Below, one piece after another: positions 1 through 9,428 of a DNA stretch of 64,000 nt. A program made the translations under genes and the position numbers. The notes under the pieces were generated by a model. That model was not told where the DNA came from, did no database searches, and saw only the letters and a list, made by a program, of their open reading frames with translations. Source of the stretch: Halofilum ochraceum (GTDB lineage Bacteria; Pseudomonadota; Gammaproteobacteria; XJ16; Halofilaceae); the NCBI RefSeq assembly GCF_001614315.2, contig NZ_LVEG02000008.1, positions 62,001 to 126,000 of the forward strand, given 5' to 3'. The first letter of the stretch is position 1. Every line of letters starts with the position of its first letter.

Positions 1-303
1 GCGCCGTTTCCGACCGGACCGTTCATCATCGCGGCGCTGCTCCATTGCCCGGTCTATCTGATGACCTGTGTGCGCGTCGAAGGACGCTACCGCATCGATG
101 TGGTGCACTTTGCCGAGGAGATTACGCTGTCGCGCAAAAACCGGGATGCGGATCTGCAATACTGGGCGCAGCGATACGCGGACGATCTCGAGGCGAGGGC
201 ACTCGAGACGCCCATGCAGTGGTTCAATTTCTATGATTTCTGGGGGCATCCGGTGACGGGCGAGGGCGCAGCCCGGAAGCGGGATGGGCATGGCGGTGAC
301 TGA
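1..303 (+). CDS. LpxL/HtrB-like lipid acyltransferase, C-terminal fragment
   Basis: The reading frame is open from the first base of the window and ends at a TGA at 301-303, so only the last 100 residues are present. The fragment contains a conserved-looking FPTGPF stretch, a hydrophobic strand and an ending in WFNFYDFWG, which resembles the C-terminus of LpxL-type acyltransferases found in aryl polyene and related polyketide-lipid clusters. Such enzymes move an acyl chain from an acyl carrier protein to a lipid at the inner membrane. The next gene, a ketosynthase, starts 20 nt before this stop, which points to translational coupling and a shared operon. The family call rests on a short fragment and on the neighbour; the N-terminal HX4D motif lies outside the window. 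Confidence 0.6.
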   Translation, partial: APFPTGPFIIAALLHCPVYLMTCVRVEGRYRIDVVHFAEEITLSRKNRDADLQYWAQRYADDLEARALETPMQWFNFYDFWGHPVTGEGAARKRDGHGGD

Positions 304-1492
304 TCGGCGCGAACCCGTATACCTGAATACCCTTGGCGTGGTGAATGCGCTCGGCCGGGGCTGCGAGGCCGTTTTCGCGAACCTGCTGCGGGGGCACGCC
401 CCCGGCATGCAGCCCCGGAGCGGCTGGATCCCCGAGCGCAGCGTCCACGTCGGCCTCGTGACGGATGAACTGCCCGCCTGGCCCGAAGAGCTCGGTGCCT
501 TCCATTCCCGCAATAATCGACTGCTCGCGGCGGCCGCCGAGGAGATCGCCGCACCGCTGACGGCGGCGCGCGAGCGCTTTGGTGCCGATCGGATCGGTGT
601 GGTCCTCGGTTCCAGCACTTCGGGGATCGCGGAAGGTGAGGCGGCCATCGCCGCGCATGCGAAGACCGGTGCGGTGCCGCCCGGCTTCGACTACCGCCAG
701 CAGGAGATCGCGAGCCCGTCCGAGGGCCTGGCCCGGCTGCTCGGGCTGGAGGGCATCGCCTACACGATCTCCACTGCCTGTTCGTCCAGCGCGAAGGCGT
801 TCGGCGCCGCGCGCAATCTCCTCGAGATGGATCAGTGCGATGCGGTAGTCGTCGGCGGCGCCGATTCCCTCTGTCGCCTGACGCTGAATGGCTTCGCTGC
901 CCTGGAATCCGTCGCCGCCGGTCCCTGCAGGCCGTTCTCCAGCGAGCGCGACGGTATCAACATCGGTGAAGGCGCCGCGTTGTTCCTGATGACGCGTGAT
1001 CCCGGACCCATTCGCCTCGTCGGGGTGGGCGAGTCCTGCGATGCCCACCACATCTCGGCACCCGAGCCGGACGGCATCGGGGCCGAAGCGGCGATGCGCG
1101 CGGCCCTGGATGAGGGCGGGGTAGATCCCGAGGCGGTCGGCTATCTGAACCTCCACGGTACCGCCACCCCGAAGAACGACGAGATGGAGAGCGCGGCGGT
1201 AGCGCGCGTGCTCGGCCCCGACACACCCTGCAGTTCGACCAAGTCGCTGACCGGCCACACCCTCGGCCCGGCCGGGGCGATCGAAGTCGCCCTGTGCTGG
1301 CTGCTGCTCAGCGAATACAACAAGGGCAACGTCCTGCCGGCGCACATATTCAACGGCCCGCGCGACGAGTCGCTGGCCCGGATCGGCCTGCTTGAAGAAC
1401 CCGGGAAACTGCCCACCGGCAGCCCGCGCTACTGCCTCAGCAACTCCTTCGCCTTCGGCGGCAACAACTGCTCCGTGTTGATTGCGGGGTAG
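284..1492 (+). CDS. Beta-ketoacyl-ACP synthase (aryl polyene/fatty-acid type)
   Basis: This 402-residue protein is a condensing enzyme of the KAS I/II thiolase fold. It joins an acyl starter to malonyl-ACP with loss of CO2. The catalytic triad is visible: Cys166 in STACSSS, His291 in LHGTATP and His325 in TGHTLGPAGA. A glycine-rich FAFGGNN motif closes the protein. It overlaps the upstream acyltransferase fragment by 20 nt; an alternative ATG lies 6 nt downstream. Together with that acyltransferase and the phosphopantetheinyl transferase that faces it, it looks like the end of an aryl-polyene or similar lipid-pigment cluster whose main part lies left of the window. A housekeeping FabF is less likely, because FabF normally sits with acpP and fabG. 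Confidence 0.85.
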   Translation: MGMAVTDRREPVYLNTLGVVNALGRGCEAVFANLLRGHAPGMQPRSGWIPERSVHVGLVTDELPAWPEELGAFHSRNNRLLAAAAEEIAAPLTAARERFGADRIGVVLGSSTSGIAEGEAAIAAHAKTGAVPPGFDYRQQEIASPSEGLARLLGLEGIAYTISTACSSSAKAFGAARNLLEMDQCDAVVVGGADSLCRLTLNGFAALESVAAGPCRPFSSERDGINIGEGAALFLMTRDPGPIRLVGVGESCDAHHISAPEPDGIGAEAAMRAALDEGGVDPEAVGYLNLHGTATPKNDEMESAAVARVLGPDTPCSSTKSLTGHTLGPAGAIEVALCWLLLSEYNKGNVLPAHIFNGPRDESLARIGLLEEPGKLPTGSPRYCLSNSFAFGGNNCSVLIAG

Positions 1493-1510
1493 GCCTTTTC
1501 GCGAATCCGG

Positions 1511-1771
1511 GAAAGTCAACGGCGATCTCTCGCCAAGACGCCAAGCGCGCCAAGTAAGGTCAAAGACAATTTCTCGCCGAGGCGCGGAGCCCGCCAGGAA
1601 AGGCATAAAGGTTTGGCCGGCGAGGAACTCACACAGGGACAGACTGACGATCAGGGCCCTAAAGCGTGCCCCTTAACCCGATACATCAACGCGCCCACTC
1701 ACCCACTCTTTACAGATTTCGACTTTCCTTGGCGCGCTTGGCGTCTTGGCGAGAGATCGCCTTTGACTTTC
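1511..1771. repeat. Long intergenic inverted repeat, SCCAAGACGCC family, locus 1
   Basis: Two 44-bp arms, 1511-1554 and 1728-1771, are reverse complements with a single mismatch (1520 against 1762); the inner 34 bp are perfect. The arms contain the core TCTCGCCAAGACGCCAAG. A second, related unit in direct orientation with the left arm lies at about 1572-1604 (TCTCGCCGAGGCGCGGAGC). The 173 bp between the arms have no credible gene. The repeat separates the convergent ketosynthase and phosphopantetheinyl transferase genes, where it could fold into a large hairpin or cruciform. A near copy occurs at 24371-24612 and a relative at 20586-20848. Confidence 0.9.
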
Positions 1772-1778
1772 GGGCATT

Positions 1779-2531
1779 TCACTCACCATCCACGCCGTGG
1801 CGCACCCCCGCCAGATCTGCGGTAACGGTCATCGGTTCCGGTGTTTCACCGGGGCGGATCCAGTAGACGTCGGGCGGGGTGCCGTCGCCCGCCAGGTGGG
1901 AGAGGGCGAGGCTGTAGTCGTCGCCGGCGTCGAAATGCCACCAGGCGACCGGGGCGCAGCACTCGGCCTTTCCCGAGAGGCGCAGGTCCGGGCGGCCCGT
2001 TTCGATACCGGTGAGGCGGATGCCGGACAGCGTGGTCCACATGCCGCGGCCCATCGCCTTGGTGACCGCCTCCTTGACGGTCCAGACCTGGAAGAAGCGG
2101 TAGCGACGCGCGGCGTCGTCCAGGGCTGAGAGTTCCGCCTGCTCGTCGGCGCCATACCAATGGCGCGCCAGCTCATCGATGCGGGTGCGGCGCGCGCGCG
2201 ACTCGACGTCCACGCCAACAGGCGCATATGGCGCCAGCGCCAGCACGACCCGGTCGTGGCTATGCGACAGGTTGAAGTGCCAGGCGTCGCCGCCGGTGAG
2301 GGTCGGTTTGCCTTCGGGACCGAAGCTGAAATCGATCATCTCGGGGCGGCACCCGAGGCGCTGCGCCAGTTCCAGTCGGAGCAGGGCGCGGGCAATCAGC
2401 GCTCGGTTCCGGGCGTCCTGCTGGCGCAGGCCGTCGACGCGCCGGCGCTCGCCGGCCGTGAGCAGCTCGCGCCACTCCGCCGGCCGTATGGCCGGGTCGT
2501 CGAGGCGGCAGACCAGCAGGGTTGGCGACAT
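1779..2531 (-). CDS. Sfp-type 4'-phosphopantetheinyl transferase
   Basis: The protein moves the phosphopantetheine arm of coenzyme A onto a carrier-protein serine, turning apo-ACP into the active form. Family motifs are present: a FNLSHSHD segment, GVDVES with the Mg-binding acidic residues, and WTVKEAVTKAMGRG (the WxxKEAxxK motif). The ATG at 2531 gives 250 residues and is preceded by AGGA at 9-nt spacing; a longer frame to 2663 adds 44 residues that look unlike the family. The gene converges on the ketosynthase and most likely activates the ACPs of that lipid cluster. It is larger than AcpS and belongs to the Sfp/EntD class, so secondary metabolism is the likelier target. Confidence 0.88.
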   Translation of the reverse strand: MSPTLLVCRLDDPAIRPAEWRELLTAGERRRVDGLRQQDARNRALIARALLRLELAQRLGCRPEMIDFSFGPEGKPTLTGGDAWHFNLSHSHDRVVLALAPYAPVGVDVESRARRTRIDELARHWYGADEQAELSALDDAARRYRFFQVWTVKEAVTKAMGRGMWTTLSGIRLTGIETGRPDLRLSGKAECCAPVAWWHFDAGDDYSLALSHLAGDGTPPDVYWIRPGETPEPMTVTADLAGVRHGVDGE

Positions 2532-2690
2532 GCGATGGAGTCCTTGCGGTGAATGGGGCGCGGTGATCATGAATGGCGTCCCCGCAGCGTTCAGGGCCGG
2601 CGCCACGCGGCCATCTCGGGCCATTATCGCCGAGTTGTCGAGGCCGGCGCACGGTGGGTCCATGCGGAGGTCGCGTGCCCGTGTTGGCGA

Positions 2691-4221
<1,531 letters not shown>

Positions 4222-4243
4222 TCGGGCTTCCCGCGAAAGTCGG

Positions 4244-4583
4244 GAACCACGAATGAACACGAATGGACACGAATGTTTCCCGTGGCCGGCGGACGTTCGT
4301 GGAGCTGCGCTGATTTCGGGTTGTTGTTTTCCGTGAAAATCGGAACCACGGATGGACACAGATAAACACAGATAAGGCGAACGATCCCTCGCCGCGGATT
4401 CGGACCGACCGGAGAGTTGGCTTGCCGCAGTTCTGGCCCCGCATGGACCGACGATCTTTATCTATCTGTGTTCATCTGTGTCTATCTGTGGTTCCGGCAG
4501 CGGTGCGTGGTGTCAGCGCAGCTCCACCAAACTCGGATGCTGCCCCGGAGCCATTCGTGTTCATTCGTGTTCATTCGTGGTTC
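4244..4583. repeat. Nested 340-bp palindrome between guaB and guaA
   Basis: Three pairs of arms lie one inside another. The outer pair, 4244-4275 and 4552-4583, is built of CACGAATG-type units and matches over 32 bp with one mismatch. The middle pair, 4299-4313 and 4513-4527, is a perfect 15-bp match (GTGGAGCTGCGCTGA). The inner pair, 4342-4375 and 4457-4495, is built of ACACAGATAA-type units and is imperfect. No open frame in the 413-bp gap looks genuine. The outer and inner arms share the start AACCACG and a 9-10 bp period, so they look like diverged members of one repeat type. The structure lies in the guaB-guaA intergenic space and could form a long RNA hairpin in a read-through transcript. 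Confidence 0.92.
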
Positions 4584-4634
4584 TTTTCACACATGAGCAC
4601 CTGTACCACCCCCTGACCCGGAAGCCTTCGTCCC

Positions 4635-6209
4635 ATGTCCGATATCCACGACCAGCGCATCCTGATTCTCGATTTCGGTTCGCAGTACACGCAACTGATC
4701 GCGCGGCGGATCCGGGAGCTCGGGGTGTATTCCGAGATCCATCCCTGGGACTGGGACGACGCCAAGCTGCGCGAATTCAATCCGCGCGGCGTGATCCTCT
4801 CGGGCGGTCCCGCGTCCGTGGTCGGGGATGAGCCGCCGCGGGTGCCCGATGCCGTATTCGATCTCGGCGTGCCGGTGCTGGGGATCTGTTACGGCATGCA
4901 GGCCATGGCGGCGCAGCTGGGCGGCAGCGTCGAGACCGGGCATGAGCGCGAGTTCGGTTATGCGCAGGTGCGCGTGCGGGGCCATTCGCGGCTGCTCAAG
5001 GACATCGAGGATCACGCCGGTCCGCGCGGCGAGGGATTGCTTGATGTCTGGATGAGCCACGGCGATCGGGTGGGGCGTCTGCCGGAGGGCTTCCGCACCA
5101 TCGCCGAGACGGACAACGCGCCGCTGGCCGGGATGGCCGATGACGAGCGCGCGTTCTACGGTCTGCAGTTCCACCCGGAGGTCACCCATACGCCGCAGGG
5201 CGGGCGGGTCCTGGAGCGCTTCGTGCGCACCATCTGCGGCTGCGATGGGCTCTGGACCGCCGGCAATATCATCGATGACGCCATCGCGCGCATCCGGGAA
5301 CAGGTCGGCGACGGCGAGGTCATCCTGGGTCTTTCTGGCGGGGTCGATTCCTCGGTGGTGGCGGCGTTGCTGCACCGCGCGATCGGGGATCAGCTCGCGT
5401 GCGTATTCGTCGATAACGGGCTCCTGCGTCTGGGCGAGGGCGACAAGGTCATGGCGACCTTCGCCGAACACTTCGGCATCCGCGTGTTCCGCATTGATGC
5501 CGAAGACCGATTCCTCGACCGGCTCGAGGGCGTCGATGACCCCGAGGAAAAACGCCGCATCATCGGCAACGAGTTCATCGCCATCTTCGACGAGGAGGCG
5601 AAGAAGTTCCGCAACGCGGCGTATCTCGCCCAGGGGACGATTTATCCGGACGTGGTCGAGTCGGCGGGTACCAATACCGGCAAGGCGCATGTGATCAAGT
5701 CGCATCACAACGTCGGCGGTCTGCCGGAGCACATGAACCTGAAGCTGGTCGAGCCGCTGCGGGAACTGTTCAAGGACGAGGTGCGGCGAATCGGGGTGGA
5801 ACTGGGGCTGCCGGCGGATATGGTGTACCGCCACCCGTTCCCGGGTCCCGGGCTCGGGGTGCGGATCATGGGCGAGGTCCGCAAGGAATATGCGGATCTG
5901 CTGCGCCGGGCCGACGCGATTTTCATCGAGGAACTCGAGCGCCACGGTTTCTACGACCGCGTCTCGCAGGCGTTCGCGGTGTTCCTGCCGGTCAGATCCG
6001 TCGGGGTCGTCGGCGACGGGCGTGCGTACGAGTACGTGGTCGCTCTCCGGGCAGTGGAAACCGTCGATTTCATGACCGCGCACTGGGCGAACCTGCCGTA
6101 TGAATTCCTGGATCACGTGTCGCGGCGGATCATCAACGAGATCGGCGGTATCTCTCGGGTCGTCTACGATATCTCCGGCAAACCCCCCGCGACGATCGAA
6201 TGGGAGTGA
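4635..6209 (+). CDS. guaA: GMP synthase (glutamine-hydrolysing)
   Basis: GuaA aminates XMP to GMP using glutamine-derived ammonia and ATP. The 524-residue protein has an N-terminal class I glutamine amidotransferase domain with the nucleophile in GICYGMQ (about residue 85) and the His/Glu pair in [10 protein letters not shown]. An ATP-pyrophosphatase domain with LSGGVDSSV follows, and the C-terminal dimerisation domain ends in PPATIEWE. The start at 4635 ([17 protein letters not shown]) matches the family; no strong ribosome site precedes it. It completes the guanine-nucleotide branch started by guaB, but the palindrome between them makes separate or attenuated expression possible. Confidence 0.97.
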   Translation: MSDIHDQRILILDFGSQYTQLIARRIRELGVYSEIHPWDWDDAKLREFNPRGVILSGGPASVVGDEPPRVPDAVFDLGVPVLGICYGMQAMAAQLGGSVETGHEREFGYAQVRVRGHSRLLKDIEDHAGPRGEGLLDVWMSHGDRVGRLPEGFRTIAETDNAPLAGMADDERAFYGLQFHPEVTHTPQGGRVLERFVRTICGCDGLWTAGNIIDDAIARIREQVGDGEVILGLSGGVDSSVVAALLHRAIGDQLACVFVDNGLLRLGEGDKVMATFAEHFGIRVFRIDAEDRFLDRLEGVDDPEEKRRIIGNEFIAIFDEEAKKFRNAAYLAQGTIYPDVVESAGTNTGKAHVIKSHHNVGGLPEHMNLKLVEPLRELFKDEVRRIGVELGLPADMVYRHPFPGPGLGVRIMGEVRKEYADLLRRADAIFIEELERHGFYDRVSQAFAVFLPVRSVGVVGDGRAYEYVVALRAVETVDFMTAHWANLPYEFLDHVSRRIINEIGGISRVVYDISGKPPATIEWE

Positions 6210-6316
6210 TCCCGTGACGTTCCGCGGTTACCCGGTGGGATCGGGGCCCATCGGTTGCCGGTCCCGCTGCTGATTCCCCTACTGAAACGCACGCACCGGC
6301 TCCGGCCTGGCACTCT

Positions 6317-6345
6317 CTTGAAAGGCCCATGGATTTCTCCCATAT
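6317..6345 (+). promoter_or_regulatory. Sigma-32 heat-shock promoter of hsp20
   Basis: CTTGAAA at 6317-6323 is followed after 14 bp by TCCCATAT at 6338-6345. The E. coli RpoH consensus is CTTGAAA, 11-16 bp, CCCCATnT, so the -35 is exact and the -10 differs at one base. Transcription would start near 6352, leaving a leader of about 77 nt in front of the hsp20 ATG. Confidence 0.82.
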
Positions 6346-6428
6346 ATCAATACGGGTTGCGGGCGAACGCCAGCGGCGTCCCGCGGCCCGCTGGTATCCG
6401 TGGACGATTCAAACGGGAGGTGATAACC

Positions 6429-7007
6429 ATGGTGCGCAGCAACGAAAACGTAAGCCGTATGCCCGAACGGCAGACGGATCGCGAGGTCCCGGTTCGCGGG
6501 GGCGGCCTGTCCTCGCTCCGCAGCGAGATGAATCGCCTGTTCGATCGCTTCGGCGGGCGTGGAGTCGCACCGGCCGGCGGTCGGCGGACCGGGGATCTGG
6601 CCGCTTTCGACCCGTTCGGCCGCGATCCGTTCGAACTGCTGGAGAATGCATTGGCAGAGGGCGGACTCGAGTCCTTCGGTCGCGCGGATCTCAGTGAGAC
6701 GGATGAGGCGTACGAACTGCAGGTCGATCTGCCGGGCATGAAGAAAGATGATGTCGCGGTGGATTACTCCGACGGGATCCTCACGATCTCCGGCGAACGC
6801 CGCGATGAACGTGAGGACGAGCGCAAGGGGTACTATCTCAGCGAGCGCAGTTACGGTGCCTATCGCCGCAGCTTCCGGGTACCGGAGAGTGTCGATCACG
6901 ACTCGATCGCGGCCCGGTTCAGCGATGGCGTGTTGACCGTCAAACTGCCGAAGACCGAGGAGTCCCGCGAGACGTCGCGGCGGATCGATATCAAGGACGA
7001 GAACTGA
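6429..7007 (+). CDS. Small heat-shock protein, Hsp20/alpha-crystallin family
   Basis: This 192-residue cytoplasmic holdase binds unfolding proteins under stress. The alpha-crystallin domain covers about residues 75-172, including YELQVDLPGMKKDDV and the GVLTVKLPK strand that ends the domain. The N-terminal arm carries SLRSEMNRLFDRFG, as in IbpA/HspA-like proteins. The ATG at 6429 is chosen because GGGAGGTGAT ends 4 nt before it; a frame extending to 6255 would cross the sigma-32 promoter and is not needed. A strong terminator follows at 7035, so the gene is probably monocistronic. The leader can fold with the Shine-Dalgarno in an internal loop, possibly a thermosensor. Confidence 0.93.
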   Translation: MVRSNENVSRMPERQTDREVPVRGGGLSSLRSEMNRLFDRFGGRGVAPAGGRRTGDLAAFDPFGRDPFELLENALAEGGLESFGRADLSETDEAYELQVDLPGMKKDDVAVDYSDGILTISGERRDEREDERKGYYLSERSYGAYRRSFRVPESVDHDSIAARFSDGVLTVKLPKTEESRETSRRIDIKDEN

Positions 7008-7034
7008 TCGAGTCCGCCCCGGAAGCGTTTTCGA

Positions 7035-7062
7035 CCCGCCCGGGGTCCCGGGCGGGTTTTTT
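7035..7062 (+). terminator. Rho-independent terminator after hsp20
   Basis: A 10-bp GC-rich stem (CCCGCCCGGG, 7035-7044, with its complement at 7047-7056) is followed by six T residues at 7057-7062. It lies 27 nt after the hsp20 stop codon. Confidence 0.92.
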
Positions 7063-7124
7063 CGTGCCGCGTAGCCGAGCCAATCGGTGCGTGTCCCGGC
7101 CTCCTGTGGCAACATGCGCCCGCT

Positions 7125-9428
7125 GTGGCTGCCCGTAAACGTTCCCCTCGCCGTCGTTCCCCGACCCGCCGTCGTGGCTGGCTCGCGCGCCTGCGTCCGT
7201 GGTTGCTGTTGCTCGTCGGCGTGGGCCTCGCGTTCGGCGCGACTTCCTTCGTCCTGCTCGATATGCGGGTCCGGGCCCAGTTCGGCCAGACGCAGTGGCG
7301 GGTGCCCGCGCACGTCTACACGCGCCCGCTGGAAATCCACGATGGCCGCGACATCGGGCGCACGGCCGTCGTTCGGCATCTGGAGGCAGCGGGGTACCGG
7401 CGCACGGCGGATACGTCGCGCCCGGGCCGCTATCACGTCGACGGCAATACAGTCGAACTCCACACGCGTCCATTCGCCTGGCCGGACGGTCAGGAGCCGG
7501 CACGGCGTCTTACCGTCCGGTTTGAGGGTGAGGAAATCGCGCGCGTCGATACGGCAACCGGGCGTCCGGCCCTCGCACGCATCGAGCCCGAACGGATGGG
7601 CAGCGTCTATCCCGGGCGCCGCGAAGACCGGGTCCTCGTCCGCCTCGAGGATACGCCGCCGCTGTTGACGGAGACACTGATTGCAGTCGAGGACCAGGAT
7701 TTTCACTCCCATGTCGGTGTCCAGCCGTCGGCCATTCTGCGTGCGGCGCTGGCGAATCTACGCGCGGGGCGTACCGTCCAGGGCGGCAGCACCCTGACCC
7801 AGCAGCTGGTGAAGAACTTCTTCCTGTCGAACGAGCAGACACTCGGACGGAAGTTCACCGAGGCGCTGATGGCGCTTTCACTGGAGTGGCACTACAGCAA
7901 GGATCAGATCCTCGGTGCTTATCTCAACGAGGTCTATCTGGGTCAGGATGGCAAGCGCGCGATTCACGGTTTCGGTCTCGGCGCCCGATTCTGGTTCAAT
8001 CGCCCGCTCGGTGAGCTGGAGCTCCCGGAGATCGCGTTGCTGGTCGGTATGGTCAAAGGGCCGTCGTACTACGACCCGCGCGCGCATCCCGAGCGGGCCC
8101 GCCAACGCCGGAATACCGTGCTGCGCCTGCTGGCCCGTACCGATACCGTGGAACGCGAGCGGGTCGAGGCGGCCATGGACGCCCCCCTCGGCGTGGTCGA
8201 TCGCGACGCCGTGCGCCTCCACACCTATCCCGCCTATCTGGATCTCGTCCGTCGCGAACTCGCCCGCAATTATGACGAGGAGGCACTGCGGGAGGCCGGG
8301 CTGCGCGTATTCACCCATCTGGATCCCGTCGTCCAGAAGGCGGCGGAACGGGCGTTGTCAGAGCGCCTCGATCGCCTCGATGAAGGCGGGGAGCAACTGC
8401 AGGGCGCGGTCGTGGTCGCTGAATATGACAATGGCGCCGTCCGCGCCATCGTCGGCGATCGGGCAGGCGATCGTTCCGGCTTTAACCGGGCGCTGTCCGC
8501 GCGTCGCTCGGTGGGGTCGTTGATCAAGCCGGCCGTGTACTACACCGCGCTGGAGCGGCCTGATGAGTACACCCTGATTACGCCCCTGCGCGACGAGCCG
8601 CTGCGGATCGAGCGCACCGGCAGCCCGGTGTGGGAGCCGGAAAACTACTCCGGCGAGTTCCATGGCGAGGTACCATTGATTGACGGACTCGTGCATTCCT
8701 ACAACGCGGCGACGGCCCGGCTGGGTATGGATCTCGGCCTGCCGGCGGTCGGTCGAACCCTGGAGCGCCTGCGCATCCGCGCGGCGGGCTCGCTGATGCC
8801 GGCCGATCTGCTCGGCTCGACGTCGTTGTCCCCGCTGCAGGTGGCCCGGATGTATCAGACCTTCGCGGCCGGCGGTTTCGACACCCCGCTGTCCACGATC
8901 TCGGCGGTGCAGTCGGGTGACGGCGAAACGCTCAGCGAGGATTCGATCGACGTGCGCCAGGCGCTCGATCCGGCCCCGACGTACCTGGTCAATACCGCCA
9001 TGGAGCGAGTCGCTCAGGAAGGGACCGCACGCGCGCTGCGGCATCTGTTGCCGGGACGGCGTGTGGCGGGCAAGACGGGCACCACCGATGAACTGCGCGA
9101 TTCATGGTTCGCCGGTTTCGATGGGCGGCGTGTGGGCGTGGTCTGGGTCGGGCGCGACGACAATCGTCCGGCCGGCCTGACGGGCAGTGCTGGCGCGCTG
9201 CGTGTCTGGGCCGATATGATGGGGCAACTGTCCGTGGTGCAACGCCGCTCGACGCCACCGCCGGGCATCGTCGAAGTGCCGGTCGATCCCGCTTCCGGGT
9301 ACAGCCTGCCGGAGGACTGCGACGAAGCGCTCCGCCTGCCGTTTATCGAAGGCTCGGTGCCTGAGCGGGCGCGCCGCTGTGAGCCCGGATCCCTGTGGGA
9401 TACGGGGCGTTCGAGGGATGCCCGATGA
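7125..9428 (+). CDS. mrcB: Penicillin-binding protein 1B, bifunctional peptidoglycan synthase
   Basis: PBP1b polymerises lipid II into glycan strands and cross-links the stem peptides in the periplasm. The 767-residue protein has a basic cytoplasmic tail, one membrane anchor at about 24-45, a UB2H-like region, then a GT51 glycosyltransferase domain with EDQDFHSHVG (Glu near 190) and GGSTLTQQLVKN. The transpeptidase domain has the SxxK serine near residue 465 (SLIK) and KTGT near 650. The start is a GTG at 7125. The stop overlaps the next lipoprotein gene by 4 nt (ATGA), which favours a dedicated partner. It opens a run of overlapping genes that continues to tsaB. Confidence 0.95.
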   Translation: MAARKRSPRRRSPTRRRGWLARLRPWLLLLVGVGLAFGATSFVLLDMRVRAQFGQTQWRVPAHVYTRPLEIHDGRDIGRTAVVRHLEAAGYRRTADTSRPGRYHVDGNTVELHTRPFAWPDGQEPARRLTVRFEGEEIARVDTATGRPALARIEPERMGSVYPGRREDRVLVRLEDTPPLLTETLIAVEDQDFHSHVGVQPSAILRAALANLRAGRTVQGGSTLTQQLVKNFFLSNEQTLGRKFTEALMALSLEWHYSKDQILGAYLNEVYLGQDGKRAIHGFGLGARFWFNRPLGELELPEIALLVGMVKGPSYYDPRAHPERARQRRNTVLRLLARTDTVERERVEAAMDAPLGVVDRDAVRLHTYPAYLDLVRRELARNYDEEALREAGLRVFTHLDPVVQKAAERALSERLDRLDEGGEQLQGAVVVAEYDNGAVRAIVGDRAGDRSGFNRALSARRSVGSLIKPAVYYTALERPDEYTLITPLRDEPLRIERTGSPVWEPENYSGEFHGEVPLIDGLVHSYNAATARLGMDLGLPAVGRTLERLRIRAAGSLMPADLLGSTSLSPLQVARMYQTFAAGGFDTPLSTISAVQSGDGETLSEDSIDVRQALDPAPTYLVNTAMERVAQEGTARALRHLLPGRRVAGKTGTTDELRDSWFAGFDGRRVGVVWVGRDDNRPAGLTGSAGALRVWADMMGQLSVVQRRSTPPPGIVEVPVDPASGYSLPEDCDEALRLPFIEGSVPERARRCEPGSLWDTGRSRDAR

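Noticed and set aside
4587-6116. A 509-codon open frame opposite guaA
   Set aside because: It is the antisense shadow of GMP synthase and has no recognisable domain or ribosome site.
6210-6316. A terminator directly after guaA
   Set aside because: Only a loose GATCCC/GGGATC pairing is visible, without a stable stem or T run.
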